From Hyparrhenia diplandra (taxonomy: Eukaryota > Streptophyta > Magnoliopsida > Poales > Poaceae), in contig JADLZK010008798.1 in NCBI GenBank assembly GCA_015847255.1, forward strand, positions 1 to 64,000: a stretch of DNA of 64,000 bases, in the 5' to 3' direction. The position numbers and the translations under genes are program-made. Shown here in pieces: positions 12,061 to 23,824 of this stretch. Each line of letters opens with the position of its first letter. Positions within the stretch are counted from its first letter, which is position 1. Under the pieces are notes generated by a model, which saw only the letters and a list, made by a program, of their open reading frames with translations, made no database searches and was not told the origin of the DNA.

Positions 12061-13028
12061 CTCCCTTCATTTCAAATTATAAGTCATTTTATTTTTTTTT
12101 TGTACACTAATTTTATTATGTATCTAGATATAATACTATGTATAAATCTACTTACTCCATCAGCGTCACGTTCCCCTCAGATCCCCATTTAGTACATCTA
12201 TATTTGTAAAACCCACTAACTAGTTCTCTGACTTCGGGTGAAGCCACCTCACCAAGAACTCATGTCCCCATCATGTCACGTTCCCCGAGATCCCGCGACC
12301 GTCCGTTCCCCGCCTCCCCGGCTCGTGATCCTCCAAAACCCCGACCGCCCCGCCTCCAACCCACCCGCATGTCATCATCCCGCCGCCCGCGATGCGGGCC
12401 GTCCGACTCCTCCCCTCGCGACCCCATCATCGCGCCCCTCCCCACATCGCTGAATCGCCTGGCCATCGCTGCGGCCCGCATGTCGACCGGCCCCGCATCC
12501 TCGCTCGCTATTCACCATAACGCGCCCGCCGCCCGCCCGATCCGCGCCGCCCGATGGCCTTCCACCACCATCGGGTGACGAATATGGGAGGCGGCGAGGC
12601 GCCACCGGTTGAGGCTCTCCTCTGTATCCTGCGCCTCGGGAACGTGGCTGAAGCGCCGCGCCAGAGCACGGGCGGAGGCTTGGCAGATCCATGTCCACCG
12701 GCGGCGGCCGGTTGTGCCGCAAAGATGCTTTGGAAGGCGGAGACCATGGAGGACAACCTAGCTCGGGTTGCGGGGTGACTCAGACTCGCCGCCGCCGCCG
12801 CTGTGGGGACGGGGCCGCCGCGATCTCTCCTTTTTGGCATCGCGAGGTCTTCGGGAAGGGGCGCGAGGGAGAGACAGAGGCGGGGGGATCAAAACGCCTC
12901 CGTCTTCGGCCTCCCTCATCGCAGCCATAAGGTGAGTTAGTCGACGCCGCCGAGGTTCGTGTCTCGACGCCGCACATAGTAAAGTAGATGAACCAAAAAT
13001 CAATGGGACTTGTAATTTAGAACCAAGT
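12061..13028. mobile_element. Stowaway MITE split by an ~810-bp GC-rich insertion
   Basis: The left half (CTCCCTTCATTTCAAATTAT, then ATTATGTATCTAGATATAAT) ends near 12160. A matching right half (ATGAACCAAAAATCAATGGG, ending TTTAGAACCAAGTGAG) is at 12975-13028. Between them is GC-rich DNA with many overlapping frames (12230-12940). Its composition suggests captured gene sequence, but I could not name it or find its own terminal repeats. Confidence 0.6.
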
Positions 13029-13260
13029 GAGTCCTATATTGGTATCTCCGTCCAAAAGAAAAGGCATTTATGCCAAAAATTATTAATACACGTATCTTTA
13101 AAGATCTCTTATAAAAATATATTTTGTGATTGACCTAATGATATTTATTACACAATAAATTAAAATATTAGTATCTTTTTTTATATGTGTAGCGAAACTT
13201 TATATTTATTGATTTCTCAAAGGACAGGAATGACATTTTTTTAAATGGAGTAAGTAGTAT
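13005..13260. repeat. Dispersed MITE-derived repeat, copy 1
   Basis: The block from the MITE right half through TATCTCCGTCCAAAAGAAAA, ATCTTTAAAGAT, TGATTGACCTAATGATATTT and CTCAAAGGACAGGAATGACA is repeated in the same orientation at about 23825-24040. The order is conserved with scattered changes. Confidence 0.75.
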
Positions 13261-13646
13261 ATGTGGAGATACGTTTTATCTATATCTATACCTACTAATA
13301 ATAAAGAGAGAAAATTTTCCGCTCACTTTTTTTTTTCTTTCGCCCGCCCTCTGGACTAGGCTCAAGCCAAGTGGTCCAAGTTTCACCTTTTTTTTTTTTT
13401 TTTTTTGGAGAATTAGGTGGAAGCCCGGAAAAATATTGGTTTAGGTATCGGCTTTTTTTAAAAAAAATTGGGTGGAAGGTCTCGAAAACAATTTTTTCTT
13501 AGCTGATGAGTCTTCCGTCCGTTTTTAGTAGTTGACGGTGTTAAATAGGTGATAAAAAGACGATTTTGCCCCTCGAGTCACAAAAATAAAAAATACAATT
13601 CCTATTGTTTATAATATTCTCGAGTATATGTATATATTTATATTTA

Positions 13647-15051
13647 GGGGGTATTGTGACCCTTGCTGAGATAGCCAATTGTGATTCTACCCTCATTTTT
13701 CACCATCTTGCATTTTTTACTCGCTCTGTTAGAACGAAGCATCAGTTTATTTCCCTACTTTTAACTGTTAGAGTTAAAGGAATAAAAAAAAAAAAAAAAC
13801 CCATGTCACCCTTTCTTTGGACAAAATTACACTTCTGTTCCCCACGCCCGTTCCTATCGCGCAGCCGCGAAGGAGCCGACGCACGCACACAGCCGCCCGA
13901 CTTCGGACTTTCTCCCGACCCAAACTGTAGCGCGGCTACAGGCGGCGCGGCGGGCTCATCGGCGGCGCGCCCCCGCGCCTGAGCAGGGAGACGGCGGCGC
14001 GGCGGGCTAGGTGGTGCGGGGATGCAGGGGCGCGGCGTGCTCGTCGGCGGCGCGGCGGGATAGGCCGCGCGCTCAGCTAGCGGCGGCGCGTCGGGCCAGG
14101 CGGCCGCGCCTGCAGGCAGCAGCGCCGCGGTCCAGAGCGGCCCGGCGTCGGCATTGTTCAGGATTTTGTTGAGGAATCCGGTGTAGTGTTCCCTATATAA
14201 ATCCGTAACGATCGGTTGGATACGATTTGTGAGTTGTACGAGCTGAGTTGTTTGATCGATCGATTGATACTTTAGCGATTAGCTGCTGCTTAGATGTGAC
14301 ATGGGATAATTAAGGTTCCCTATAATCCGTAGCGACTAGATCAAGTCGAGTTGTTTGAGTTGGAATCGACCAAACAACTCAACTCTAGCGCAAACCATAT
14401 CCAACTCAAACAACTCAATCGATCGATATCAATTGAGTTGAGGAAAAGTCATTGTGTTTGACCTGATTAATCTGTACCTTCTTGTGGAGATGCATATTAT
14501 GGTGCCTTTTTTATAATCAATGCTTACAAATACATTGTTTGATGGTTATGTCATCTTAGAATTTCGTATTCCATATTATTACGCTGAGTAGTGTTCATAT
14601 GTGTTCTTTCTTGTATCACCTAGATGGTGCAGTACAATTTCAAGAAGATCACTCCTGGGAAGAACTTCATTGACATAATCCTGTCCCGCACTCAAAGGCA
14701 GACACCAACTGTTGTCCACAAGGGAAATGCTCTCTCCCGCATCGTGTTTCACTCATATTATCTATCTATATTTGCATGTTGTGTGGAATTATATGTAATA
14801 AGTTGTGTAATGTTGTTGCCATTTAAAAAAAAAGGGGTAAAATCACAATGCACATAAGAAAAGCAAGGGTATTTTTGCAAGGGAAAAATTGTCCTAAAAG
14901 GGTCCAGTTAACACCGTTAGCACCTGATAACGGAGTAAGGGTAAAACTTGGGCTTCGTTTTTACAAAACAAGGGTAAAAATGCAAAATGACGAAAAACGA
15001 GGGTAGAATCACAATTGGCTATCTCGGGAAGGGTAGAAACACAATACCCCC
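13647..15051 (+). mobile_element. Pack-MULE (Mutator-like element carrying gene fragments)
   Basis: Ends are GGGGGTATTGTG and its inverse CACAATACCCCC, with long inverted similarity inward (GATAGCCAATTGTGATTCTA is shared by both arms). A perfect 9-bp target duplication TTATATTTA flanks it at 13638-13646 and 15052-15060. No transposase is present. The interior carries GC-rich sequence (13840-14150) and a NOG1 gene fragment at 14624. Long TIRs, a 9-bp duplication and host-gene cargo define a Pack-MULE. The preserved duplication and arms suggest a fairly recent insertion. Confidence 0.92.
14624..14857 (+). pseudogene. NOG1: Captured 5' coding fragment of NOG1 (nucleolar GTP-binding protein 1)
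   Basis: The frame opens with [10 protein letters not shown] and continues [20 protein letters not shown], the start of NOG1, a nucleolar GTPase needed for 60S ribosome assembly. Compared with the family start as I recall it, a few residues after KKIT are missing. Similarity stops after about 40 residues and the frame runs into MULE arm sequence before a stop at 14857. The base before the ATG (CACCTAG then ATG) looks like an intron 3' end, so the genomic first coding exon and part of the upstream intron were captured. The GTPase G motifs are absent, so it cannot make a working GTPase. Confidence 0.85.
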
Positions 15052-15059
15052 TTATATTT

Positions 15060-16667
15060 ATTCAATATATAATGACATATATATTCTCAGCACATCCGCA
15101 CATATATATCTCACATAGCAGCATGTGCTTTGTATTATTTTGAGTATATGTTTATATTTATATATTTATATTATTCAATTCAGCTGCCCTTCCGCCGCAC
15201 GCGGCACGGCCTCCGGACTCCGTTCCCGTGCGTCTTGGTTGCCTTCGCCAATCGCCATGCTAGCGGCCGCCGGCCGGCGGCACCCACCCACGTCCATGAC
15301 CCCTGACTCCGATCCATCCGTTTCAGCCTCTTCTTCACATACGAAGGTAAGAAGCTGTCCCCGGCAGCCGGCCCTAATCAAGTAATCATCATTATTTGCT
15401 TTTGTCACCCATGATTATTCATTACTCCGTACTTCTTTAGATTTGAGATTTAGGAATCCACGACACAATGCATCACTCATGAGGCAAAAAATGAAAAAGG
15501 AAGAAAAGGATAAATTAGGCCTTGACAAAATCACAAAGAGGAGGTATTGGTGTTTTTTTTAAGAGTACTACAAACACTATAAGAAATCCAGCTGAGTGGC
15601 CAATAGTTGTCGTGCAGTGGCAGACCCAGGATTTTAGCGTACCTAGTTTTGTGTCAACACAACCTATCAAATTCTCACCAGAGAATCAAATCAAGAGGGC
15701 AAGGTTTCACAGATCTAGCTACCAAGTCCAGATAAATTCTGCAGTTTGATACACTTCATAACAATTCAAAATATGTGAAACAATTTATCTCGCACTTTGG
15801 ATAACATCACTAGCTTCACCCACAAGTGTTCCGAACCAAATTAAAACATACTTAAAAGATGAGGAGCTCCGATGCACGTTTGATAGTGGAAAAGGTAAAC
15901 AACAGGGCAACAGCAAAGACCTTGCGAGAGTAGGATGCCATTAGTCGTGACCAACTGCCGACGAACTTGAGATGATACACGATAATGATCAGGAGCCGCC
16001 TTGCATCACGCAGGTGCTGTGCTTCCTACTCCCGTAGTCCTCCTCACACGCTGGACCTGTGAGACAATGGTCAAATCACCGGCGGCCAGCACCCAAAACC
16101 CCTAGTAGCAACGGCTAAAGGACGGACTAGCTAGGATAGGAAAGGGAAGAGAGATTAGCGAGTACTCGCTGCGGTGGAGGGAGATCCGCCGACGAGGAGA
16201 GGCGCGACTCAGGGACGGCACGGCACAACGACGTACAGGAGAGACGAAGCGGGCACCGAGGAGGCTGAAGGTGTCAAGTCGATGCGAGACGAGACTAAAG
16301 ATGCGCGTGTCGTTCCCGACCTCGACCGACGATTCTTCTCTGCCCCGCGGATTAGGACGGTAACTGCTCCAACCCACGTCATTGCCAAATACGCATTTTG
16401 CACACCACGCGTGGGTTTACTCCCCGGTGTGGATCTGATCCACGGGTAGCCGGGATCGGGGGCTCGAGCTCGATCCATGCCAAAGGCGCTGAACATTGCC
16501 ATCATCACTCACACCGCATCAATCAGAATAAAATAATATCACACACACGATGGTAATTGCTTTGCTACATGTACAATATAATATAATGCTCAATCACAAT
16601 ACATAACAATTTCACGTCTATTCCATCTATCCTGCCATAATAGATGGATCAATTTCGAAACTTATTA
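15060..16667. other. Intergenic, one GC-rich exon-like stretch
   Basis: 15185-15380 is GC-rich, has an open frame and ends at an AAGGTAAG donor-like site, but I recognise no protein. 15600-15730 contains a GGCAGACCCAGGATTTTA stretch of the type seen in common grass repeats. 16100-16480 is another GC-rich stretch without a recognised product. Confidence 0.45.
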
Positions 16668-18427
16668 TTAGGGAGCTCTAGCACCAGGGGCTGGAAGGAA
16701 AGGGCCAAGAAAGTACATGAGGTGGAGAACATGGGTGACAAACTCCCCACCGGTGCCTAAATGCTCGTGGTGGAAACCACCACCGCAACGAGGCGCTGTG
16801 TAGAAGAGCATCTCCAACCACACCGAGGCAATGAGTTCCCAACGGTTAGCTTCATCGTCGATGCTATTGAGCTCCTCAAGACCTCAACCACCGCACACGC
16901 ACGGGGAAGCAATGGAGAACGAAGAGCTTGAGCACTCTCCAAGAGTTTCTGCATGTGGTTGTTGGAGGCATTGGTGTCCAGCCGATGTTGAGGCACCGGG
17001 ATATCAACTGTCAAGTGATCTTCCTGTTCCTGCTTATTGGCACTGAAAATCTTCGTGAAGACATCCTTCTCTTCTGGGCTGGCCTCTTGATGACCCAAAG
17101 TTGCTATTACCTTTCTGATCTCATCATGAACTTTGTCATGCAGAAGCTCGGAGTTGTTAGTAAGCATCACACCGCACTTGAAGACAATGTACATGATATA
17201 GTTGGATAGTTCTCTGCTCATCTGCTTATGCTTCTTCAGTTGATCATCATCAGAATCATGAGTGCTGGTGTAGTAGCATATGTCTGTTGCAATGTGCCAG
17301 ATAAGCAGGCTTGTGGGGAAATCAACATCATTGCTGATGCTCTCTTCTAGCACTTGTACTTTAGTTGTCCTAGCAGTATCAGAATATGGGGTTGCTTGAT
17401 GTCTGTCCATCCACTTACCAAGTGCTAGCTGACCACGGGTGCTGGCAATGTTCCATTGACTTTTTGTTCCAGAGAGTAACAAGCTGTCAAGGATGAATAT
17501 CTTGATAGATGTGCGATCTTCAGTGATGGGGGTATTAGTTACCTCAAAAGGTACCCAGTAGCCCAATCACCCAAGAACTTGCCAACCCGTAGCCGCGTCT
17601 CTTGCACTGCTGTGTGCCTCTTGATCACATGCTGTACTGCGCTAGCTCTTTAGACCACTGCTTTTTGCTACATAATGCAGGCGGCAAAGTACAGTATTGA
17701 GAAAGAATGAACACTGTGGCAGAGGACAGACCCAGGATTATTGCTCCTACAAGCAATATATAGGACACTGTGACATCAGCAGCATCAAGTTGGTCTTTCT
17801 CGGCGTACGCAAAGAGGAGGAGGGCTATGGGGGTCGAAAAACACTGGAAGAGGGGGTACCATAGGAAGGGGAGAAACACACAAGTCAGAATACACGTTAG
17901 AATACACGTTTGGGCGATTTCCTCCCCTGAGAAGATGTCCATGTCATGCACACCTAGATGTTTGAAGCAAGTCAAGCAACAACCATATAGATCATACCAG
18001 CACTGCATCAGTGTGTGTTTGGTGTAGAGGACATGGTAACAAGCTAGCAGATATGCTTCCACGTATTGATAGGCCTGGTGGCGGTTTTCACCGGTCAGGA
18101 ATTCTGCGAGCATGCCTGGCAGTTTGTCCGCGGCTAAAATGCTCTCCACCGAGTTGAGGGGAGCATTCCCAGCGAAAGTGTTGTCAACAACTATGTCTTC
18201 TTTGTGGGGTCTACCGCCTCTCGACATCGCATCAAGTCTTTCCTCTGCACGCCTGACAAAACTTCCTTTATGTTGATTAATATTATCCTGCAGCTCCTCT
18301 AGCGTGTCTGCTAAACTTTGCTTGGCGGTGGAGCTTTGCATCGTTGTGCTTGCGATGAAAAGGCAAAGGGTACGCTCAGCGTACTTGAAGAACCCTGAGA
18401 TGAAAATGAGCGCCATGGCAGCCCTAA

Positions 18428-19541
18428 GACCCTCCACAGTGTGATGCTTAAGTGCTGCCTAGAAAGGAGAGAGAAAAGTAGAGCACCGCTCCTACCACTG
18501 TGGCCAGCGATTCCAACTTTGAGCGACGCCAACAAAACCCGGAGCGGTGAACGTTCTTGCGTCGGTGCTAACTTATTAGGCCCTCCACAATGGTGGAGCG
18601 GTGCCAAGAAAATACGTAAACCCCACACGATGATTCTAGCAGGGCTCCTCGTATGCTGCAATGGATTGAGATTGGGAGCGCTCCGGCATCTTCATATCGG
18701 GCCCACAACACAGACAAAAACGAAATAAAAAAATCAAGCACACCAACCCACGCTCCTGTAGATCCGCGAGCTATGGCCGGCCGCCCTCCAGGCTCCATGG
18801 CCGCAAGCCTGTAGATCCGCGAGCACACCACCAGCTACGCCTTCCATGGTCGCCGCTACCTCCCATGGCCGCCCCTCGCCGCCATCCTCAATCCCTCCCC
18901 GGAATCCGTGAGCACACCACCACCTCCCATGGCCGCCCTCCCATGGTTGTCCGTGACCGTGAGCTTCCTGTTGATCCGCGAGCGCAACGACGGCCACCAC
19001 CACCTCCCATGGCCGCCCCTCGTTGCCGTCCTCGTTCCCTCTCCGGATCCGTGAGCACACCGCCGGCAGCCACCACCGCCTCCCATGGCTGCCCGTCCCT
19101 CCTACCGTGCGGCCGTCGCCTCGAGCCTCGAACTTCTCTGCCTTGAACAAAATAATATTTTATTGTTTAGGCAGCTCTTGGAACCGGAGCAACTACTTGC
19201 TCCGCTCTCCATTTTTCTGGCGTCACTTCAAGTTAGCTGCACTCGCTGCAGTGTGAAGAGCAACTCTAAAAACTCTCTCCTCTCTTGGCACTACTTAAGC
19301 ACAACATTGTGGGAGGGCCTTAAAGAATTATAAATCTACAGTACCAGCGTGGGAAGGCGAGCTCTGTGAAGACATAAACGATACGGAAGTTGATGAATAT
19401 TTTATTGAAGACATGGGTCTCACGTAGTAAGCAAGCAGCACCGCTCCACCTACTTTGCACATTGCAACTTTCTTGGCTGGTGCTTATTTTTCGTACTGGA
19501 CCCACAAAATTTCTGGCCGCACTCCAACGTTGTGGAGGGCC
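18428..19541. mobile_element. Harbinger-like TIR element(s) inserted in the DUF4220 gene
   Basis: Left end GACCCTCCACAGTG and right end CGTTGTGGAGGGCC are inverted, with TAA on both sides (18425-18427, 19542-19544). The host protein resumes on each side (SWPDHG before, LRAAMALIF after). Two more ends of the same type lie inside: GGCCCTCCACAATGG at 18579 and CATTGTGGGAGGGCC ending at 19319. Inner sequence pairs the 18428 end with the 19319 end (both carry GCTTAAGT near the tip) and the 18579 end with the 19541 end, so the pairs are interleaved. No transposase is seen. Confidence 0.8.
18858..19057. repeat. GC-rich imperfect direct repeat, ~146-bp period, inside the element
   Basis: CCTCCCATGGCCGCCCCTCG, followed by GCCATCCTCAATCCCTC and CCGTGAGCACACC, occurs at about 18858-18915 and again with few changes at about 19004-19057. 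Shorter CCTCCCATGG units lie between. This accounts for the long open frames on both strands here. Confidence 0.7.
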
Positions 19542-19959
19542 TAAGCCGTGGTCCGGCCAAGATGCCTTGGCCACCACGTACCCAAAGCAACCCCAACTTG
19601 CGTGACCCGCTAAGCAGGTGCCGCCTCCACAGCTCGCTATCCTGCTTGGAGAAGGCGGTGATGTTGTCCTGCCCGCCCAGGTGGACGAGCACGAACGGCG
19701 CCAGAAGGACATGAGCTGGTGGCCGGTTCGCTCGCATGGACCGCGAGGTGACCGAGCACAAAGATGGCCACCGAGTCGGCAGACAAGTAGGCGAAGCCAC
19801 AGGGACGGTGCGCAGAACGCCGGAAGTGCTGCGCCTCCGCATGCCCGCCAAGAGGAAGAGGAAGACTTGCAGGAAGAGGCTCAGGAGCATCAGGAAGTGG
19901 ATCTCCCAAACGTTCCAGGCCTCTTGGACAGCAGGCACCAAGCTGGGGAGTTCATGCAT

Positions 19960-21210
19960 GATGTAAGTTCGCAAGAGCTTCAAGCAACCCAAAGCACACG
20001 AGAGTGTGATCAATTGGAAGCCGCTAGCTAGGTCAGCTGATAGAAGAAAGTGGCGTGCCTGAACTTTGGAACCAAAATCATGGATGCACACCGGCCATGC
20101 GAAGCGGCGCCCATGCATAGGTTATTATGAATATGCATCGAGTGCTGTAACTTTAGATCATTGAATGTTTTCCATCACAATTTTTATCTATTGCTATAGT
20201 TTATGTTTTCCATTACAAATTTTATCTATGGCTATACTTTACGACTCTATTCAGGTCGTTGCCCTGGGAAAGCATCCGCAGCCCAACAAAACAGACGAAA
20301 ATACTTTAGCGCGCCTCTTTCATCGCACTAATGGGCTTCTCATACTCAGCATTATTTGGAAGAAAGGCTGGCCATCCATTTCATATCATCACTTCAAATT
20401 TGTAGGTGATATGGCACTAGCTTCAGATAATTGTACAGAAACATTTACATAAAGAAAAACGAGAGTATACAAAGTTGCATTTAATTTGTTACCTCTGTTT
20501 TCCCATCAGATCGCCCCTGCCAGCCTTCTGATCACAATTTGTAATTGGCCTCATCTCACTAGGATGGGCTTCGTTGGCATGTGGGTTACTGAACAACAGC
20601 ACGCATGCATGGTTTTGCCTTCCTGCACTCGTATTTAAGCATGCTTGCAATGGAGTCAGTGTCAAGTTTTGTGCTTTAAGTGTGTATGCTTTGCTTCCAT
20701 AGAGAGCAAGTGCTCATATATGTAAAACATATAAGATGCTTTGCTTCGATACAGAGAACATAATGAACACGCAAGTATGTAAACTGCAAGTAAATTGTTA
20801 TCCATTAAAAAAAAGTCAAATTACCTAGTATAATACAAAGCCAGTCAAGATAATATCATCCAGTGAAACAACACTAGTTTTTTCTTATCCGAATCCATCT
20901 GTGCGAAAAATCAGTTGGGATGCTGGAAGTGATTGGCTAATACAACTGTGATTTGCCAACTTCGTACATTTGACACATGCATGAACAGTGTTAGATGTAG
21001 TTGTTGATTGAGAGTTAAGCACTACCTGTTCCAATCGGAGTCCAACTGACTGTAAACAGCAAGGTGTGGTTTTTCTGGTTAGCAAGGACTTATAATTAGT
21101 GCATAGTTCGGTAGTGTTAAGTCAGATGAAAGCTGATCGAATGAGGCACAAATATCTACAGTATTTTGAAGTTTGTTTGCTTCTTTACATCAAAGAAGAA
21201 TAGGAATACT
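19960..21210. other. Intergenic upstream of the DUF4220 gene
   Basis: No gene recognised. Sequence around 20480-20580 loosely resembles 22500-22620 (CCCATCAG...ATTGGCCTCAT), which suggests an old local duplication. Confidence 0.45.
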
Positions 21211-21290
21211 TGCAGGAAGAGGCTCACAAGCATCAGGCAGTGGACGTCCCACGTGTTCCAGAGCTCTTGGAGCTGAAGGATCGGGGTTCA
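21211..21290 (-). pseudogene. Fragment of a second DUF4220 gene (N-terminal segment)
   Basis: Read on minus it gives LQELWNTWDVHCLMLVSLFL, matching the N-terminal membrane segment of the DUF4220 gene that starts at 19959. On plus, TTGCAGGAAGAGGCTCA is shared with 19868 onward. Flanking DUF4220 sequence is not detectable, so this is a truncated tandem relative. Confidence 0.7.
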
Positions 21291-21805
21291 CCGCTCATCA
21301 AGTTAAGCATATATACAAATTTCAAACTTAAACTATCGAAAGCTTTCAATGAGCTGTGCAAAAGGTAGCTAGACCTCATATGTGAGCCCAGTAGATGATG
21401 GGAGTAAGAGCAACCACAACGTTACCACAAACCAGTCATAGGGAATTTAATATTCAGTATCAGGTAGCTAGAACATTGTAGCACTAGTCCAGTCCATAGA
21501 GGAGTCAGCTACCCATAGTGTTATGGACTGCCCATAAATAATAAAAAAAAATAATTTCTCTCTCTTGGCTCTCTCTTTCCCTTTGCTCTCCCACCTTGCT
21601 GACCACATCACTTTTAAGAGAGAGAAGCATCAGAGAAATAGATATTTTATTTAATACCTAAAGGTTCAACATTGTGAGAATTGCAATAGTTATGGTCTAC
21701 CGACATGGAACCCATGTATAGTGGTTGCTCGCCCTAGCCATCGGTCACAATGTGCTTTCCCATATATACCAATAATAAAATATGGATGAAAGATTGGACA
21801 CATGT

Positions 21806-22430
21806 TGTCATGACCCTGAACTGGGCCAGCCCGGGGAAGGGCTAAAAGGGCCTGAGGCGGCCGCCGGCCCACGAGGGGCCGATCTTCCTTGGCGAGGCGG
21901 GGGGAGCCGGCGCCCGCCGCCGCCCGCCTCCTTCCTCCCCTCCGCCCAACTACGCCGTCTCCAAGTTAGGATTATCTTAGGCTTTTTGGTGTGTAAAAGG
22001 GAATATTCCAATCTATAAGGAAGGCCCTTATTAGGAAATAAATAAATATTGCTTGTAAAAGGTATTCCAATCGTATGCTTAAAACCTTATAGAGAGATTG
22101 CTTAGATTACAAGTCTCACTAGCCGGGCTATATAAGCAGAGGCATGTAATCTCTTTGGGGATAAGCAAGCAATAAAAATAGTTCGTATCTATCTCGCTCT
22201 CCAGCCCCCCACCGCCGCCTCCACACCTCCGCGCGCCGCCCGCTGCCGCCCGGGCCCGCCGCCTTCGCGCGCCCCCTCTCCTCCGTCACGGCTCCTCCGC
22301 TCCTCGCTGCTACCCGTGCCGGTGCCGTCGCTGCCGTCGCCGGGGAAACTGCAGCCCCCTACACCTCCTTTCTGCCTCAAAAGGTCGACGATCGGGTGTC
22401 AGTTCCGCCCAATCTAGCCGGATCTTGACA
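21806..22430 (+). mobile_element. Solo LTR with perfect 5-bp target duplication
   Basis: Begins TGTCATGACC and ends GATCTTGACA (TGTCA/TGACA inverted ends) and is flanked by CATGT on both sides (21801-21805, 22431-22435). It contains a TATA-like CTATATAAG at 22127-22135, then CAATAAAAAT, as expected of an LTR promoter and polyadenylation region, and a GC-rich 3' part. No internal retrotransposon sequence or second LTR is present, so it is a solo LTR left by recombination. Confidence 0.9.
22127..22135 (+). promoter_or_regulatory. TATA box of the solo LTR
   Basis: CTATATAAG, about 320 bases into the LTR, followed about 35 bases later by a CAATAAAAAT polyadenylation-like signal. Confidence 0.6.
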
Positions 22431-23280
22431 CATGTCCACTTTAAATTGCAATGAACATATACTCAGATTATGCTATAGAGAATATTTGCATAAACAAAAT
22501 AAAAAGCAACGAGTTGCATCTGTTTTACTTTTTACCTTTTCCTCCCATCAGGTTGCTATTGGCAACCTTCTCCCTGTTGATCTTTATTGGCCTCATTTCA
22601 ATCAGAGGAATACTCAAGCACAACACATGCATGGCGTACTGCCTGCAGGCATTCGGTGTCTGTTGTGGCATCTGGCCATCGGTGTCGGCATTTTGGAGCA
22701 GCGACATCATGGTTGCCAGTGATTTTGTTCAGCTTGGCGAGATGTAAACGTGGTTACTTGTTCTGCTCGGCGAGACCAGAGATCCCAATGGTTTTGCAAC
22801 AAAAAGCAAGATCCCAAGGATCCAACCAAAAGCATTAATATATATGTAGCTAAGACTAGAGAAGAAATCCGACTTGAATTGGAGTTCAAGTCCAACATAC
22901 CCGACACAGGAAGGAGCATAGGAGCTGAAGTACTATTCCAATCTAATCCCGATTCCGACCGGAACTGCGAACCTCGCTTGGCAGTGGCACTGGTGAACGG
23001 GCAATGGGCGACCGCATGGGTGCAGCCACCAGCGAGCGTGGCCTCGGACGGCGAGGTTGACAGGGCGGACGCGGCCGGCGAGGGCGTGGGTGCGGCTGCC
23101 TCCGGCAGGCGTGAAAGCCTCCTATGGGCGGCCTACCCATCGAGGTCGTGGACGTGGCACTGGTGGGCGCAGGCGTGGGGGCGACAGCTTCCTGTGGGGC
23201 GAGGCAGTGGCGGTGAGAGAGCGCGAGCGTGGCTAAGGCTTGCACTTCCACCTCCAGCTGGTGTGGCCTTGGCCAGCGAT

Positions 23281-23567
23281 AGGGCGGGCCCAAGATTTAG
23301 GGTTTGGGTATTCAATTTTTTCAAAGGGTGAAATAAAAATCTTTGCCAGCTTAAAGTATAGATTTATAGCACATAATTAAAATGAGATTGAAAGTGAGAC
23401 ATTTGAGCCCAAGAGGCAATATGAGATTGGAAAGCTTATTTTATGGTGTTATTTTCTATTTTTGATGCATAAACATGTTACTATATACTATGGTATATAT
23501 TTTTGTCAAAAAAAAATTGGGGTGTTCAGCTGAATACCCATGCATCAATATTGGGCCCGGCCCTAGC
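23281..23567. mobile_element. TIR-bearing MITE in GC-rich sequence
   Basis: Left AGGGCGGGCCCAAGATTT and right AATATTGGGCCCGGCCCT are imperfect inverted repeats around an AT-rich 250-base interior, set in otherwise GC-rich DNA. I could not define a target duplication, so the superfamily is open. Confidence 0.55.
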
Positions 23568-23824
23568 CGGCGAGGACGGCGCCGCCGGGAGGATCGGAGT
23601 GCCACTGCCATCCCTCCGTGGAGTGATGTCGGGGTGTCGAGGGTGGTACAGAGAGGAAGGGAAGGAAAGGAGGGGACACTACGGATTGAACCGTGGAATG
23701 GGCAACGCCAGTGAGTGGGCTATTCGGTTGGGCCAGATAGAATGGATCAGACGCCTAAAATGTTTCTTCTATTAGTAGGTAATATATATGTATTGAGTAC
23801 TTAGCAAAATGAATGAACCAAAAA

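Larger units (their letters stand above)
16668..19959 (-). pseudogene. DUF4220/DUF594 membrane protein gene, interrupted by a transposon and frameshifts
   Basis: Start at 19959 (MHELPSLVPAVQEAW) opens a hydrophobic segment and a MRRR loop, then AYLSADSVAIFVLGHLAVHA and VLVHLGGQDNITAFSKQDSE, the typical DUF4220 N-terminus. The match continues to GYVVAKASWPDHG near 19545, then stops at an inserted element (18428-19541). It resumes at 18424 with LRAAMALIFISGFFKYAERT and runs through further membrane segments to AQYSM. The C-terminal DUF594 part (SLLIWHIATDICYY, LSNYIMYIVFKCGVMLTN) follows and would end at 16668. About seven one- or two-base frame changes are needed (near 19810, 19800, 19720, 19700, 17640, 17565, 16885). 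This large grass family has no firm biochemical role. The insertion alone should disable the copy. Confidence 0.85.

Noticed and set aside
18734..19150. Overlapping frames of 60-138 codons rich in Gly, Arg and His
   Set aside because: Produced by the GC-rich direct repeat inside the inserted element.
22750..23331. 193-codon plus-strand frame
   Set aside because: No recognisable domain; it runs into a MITE at 23281 and its second half is GC-rich with open frames on both strands.
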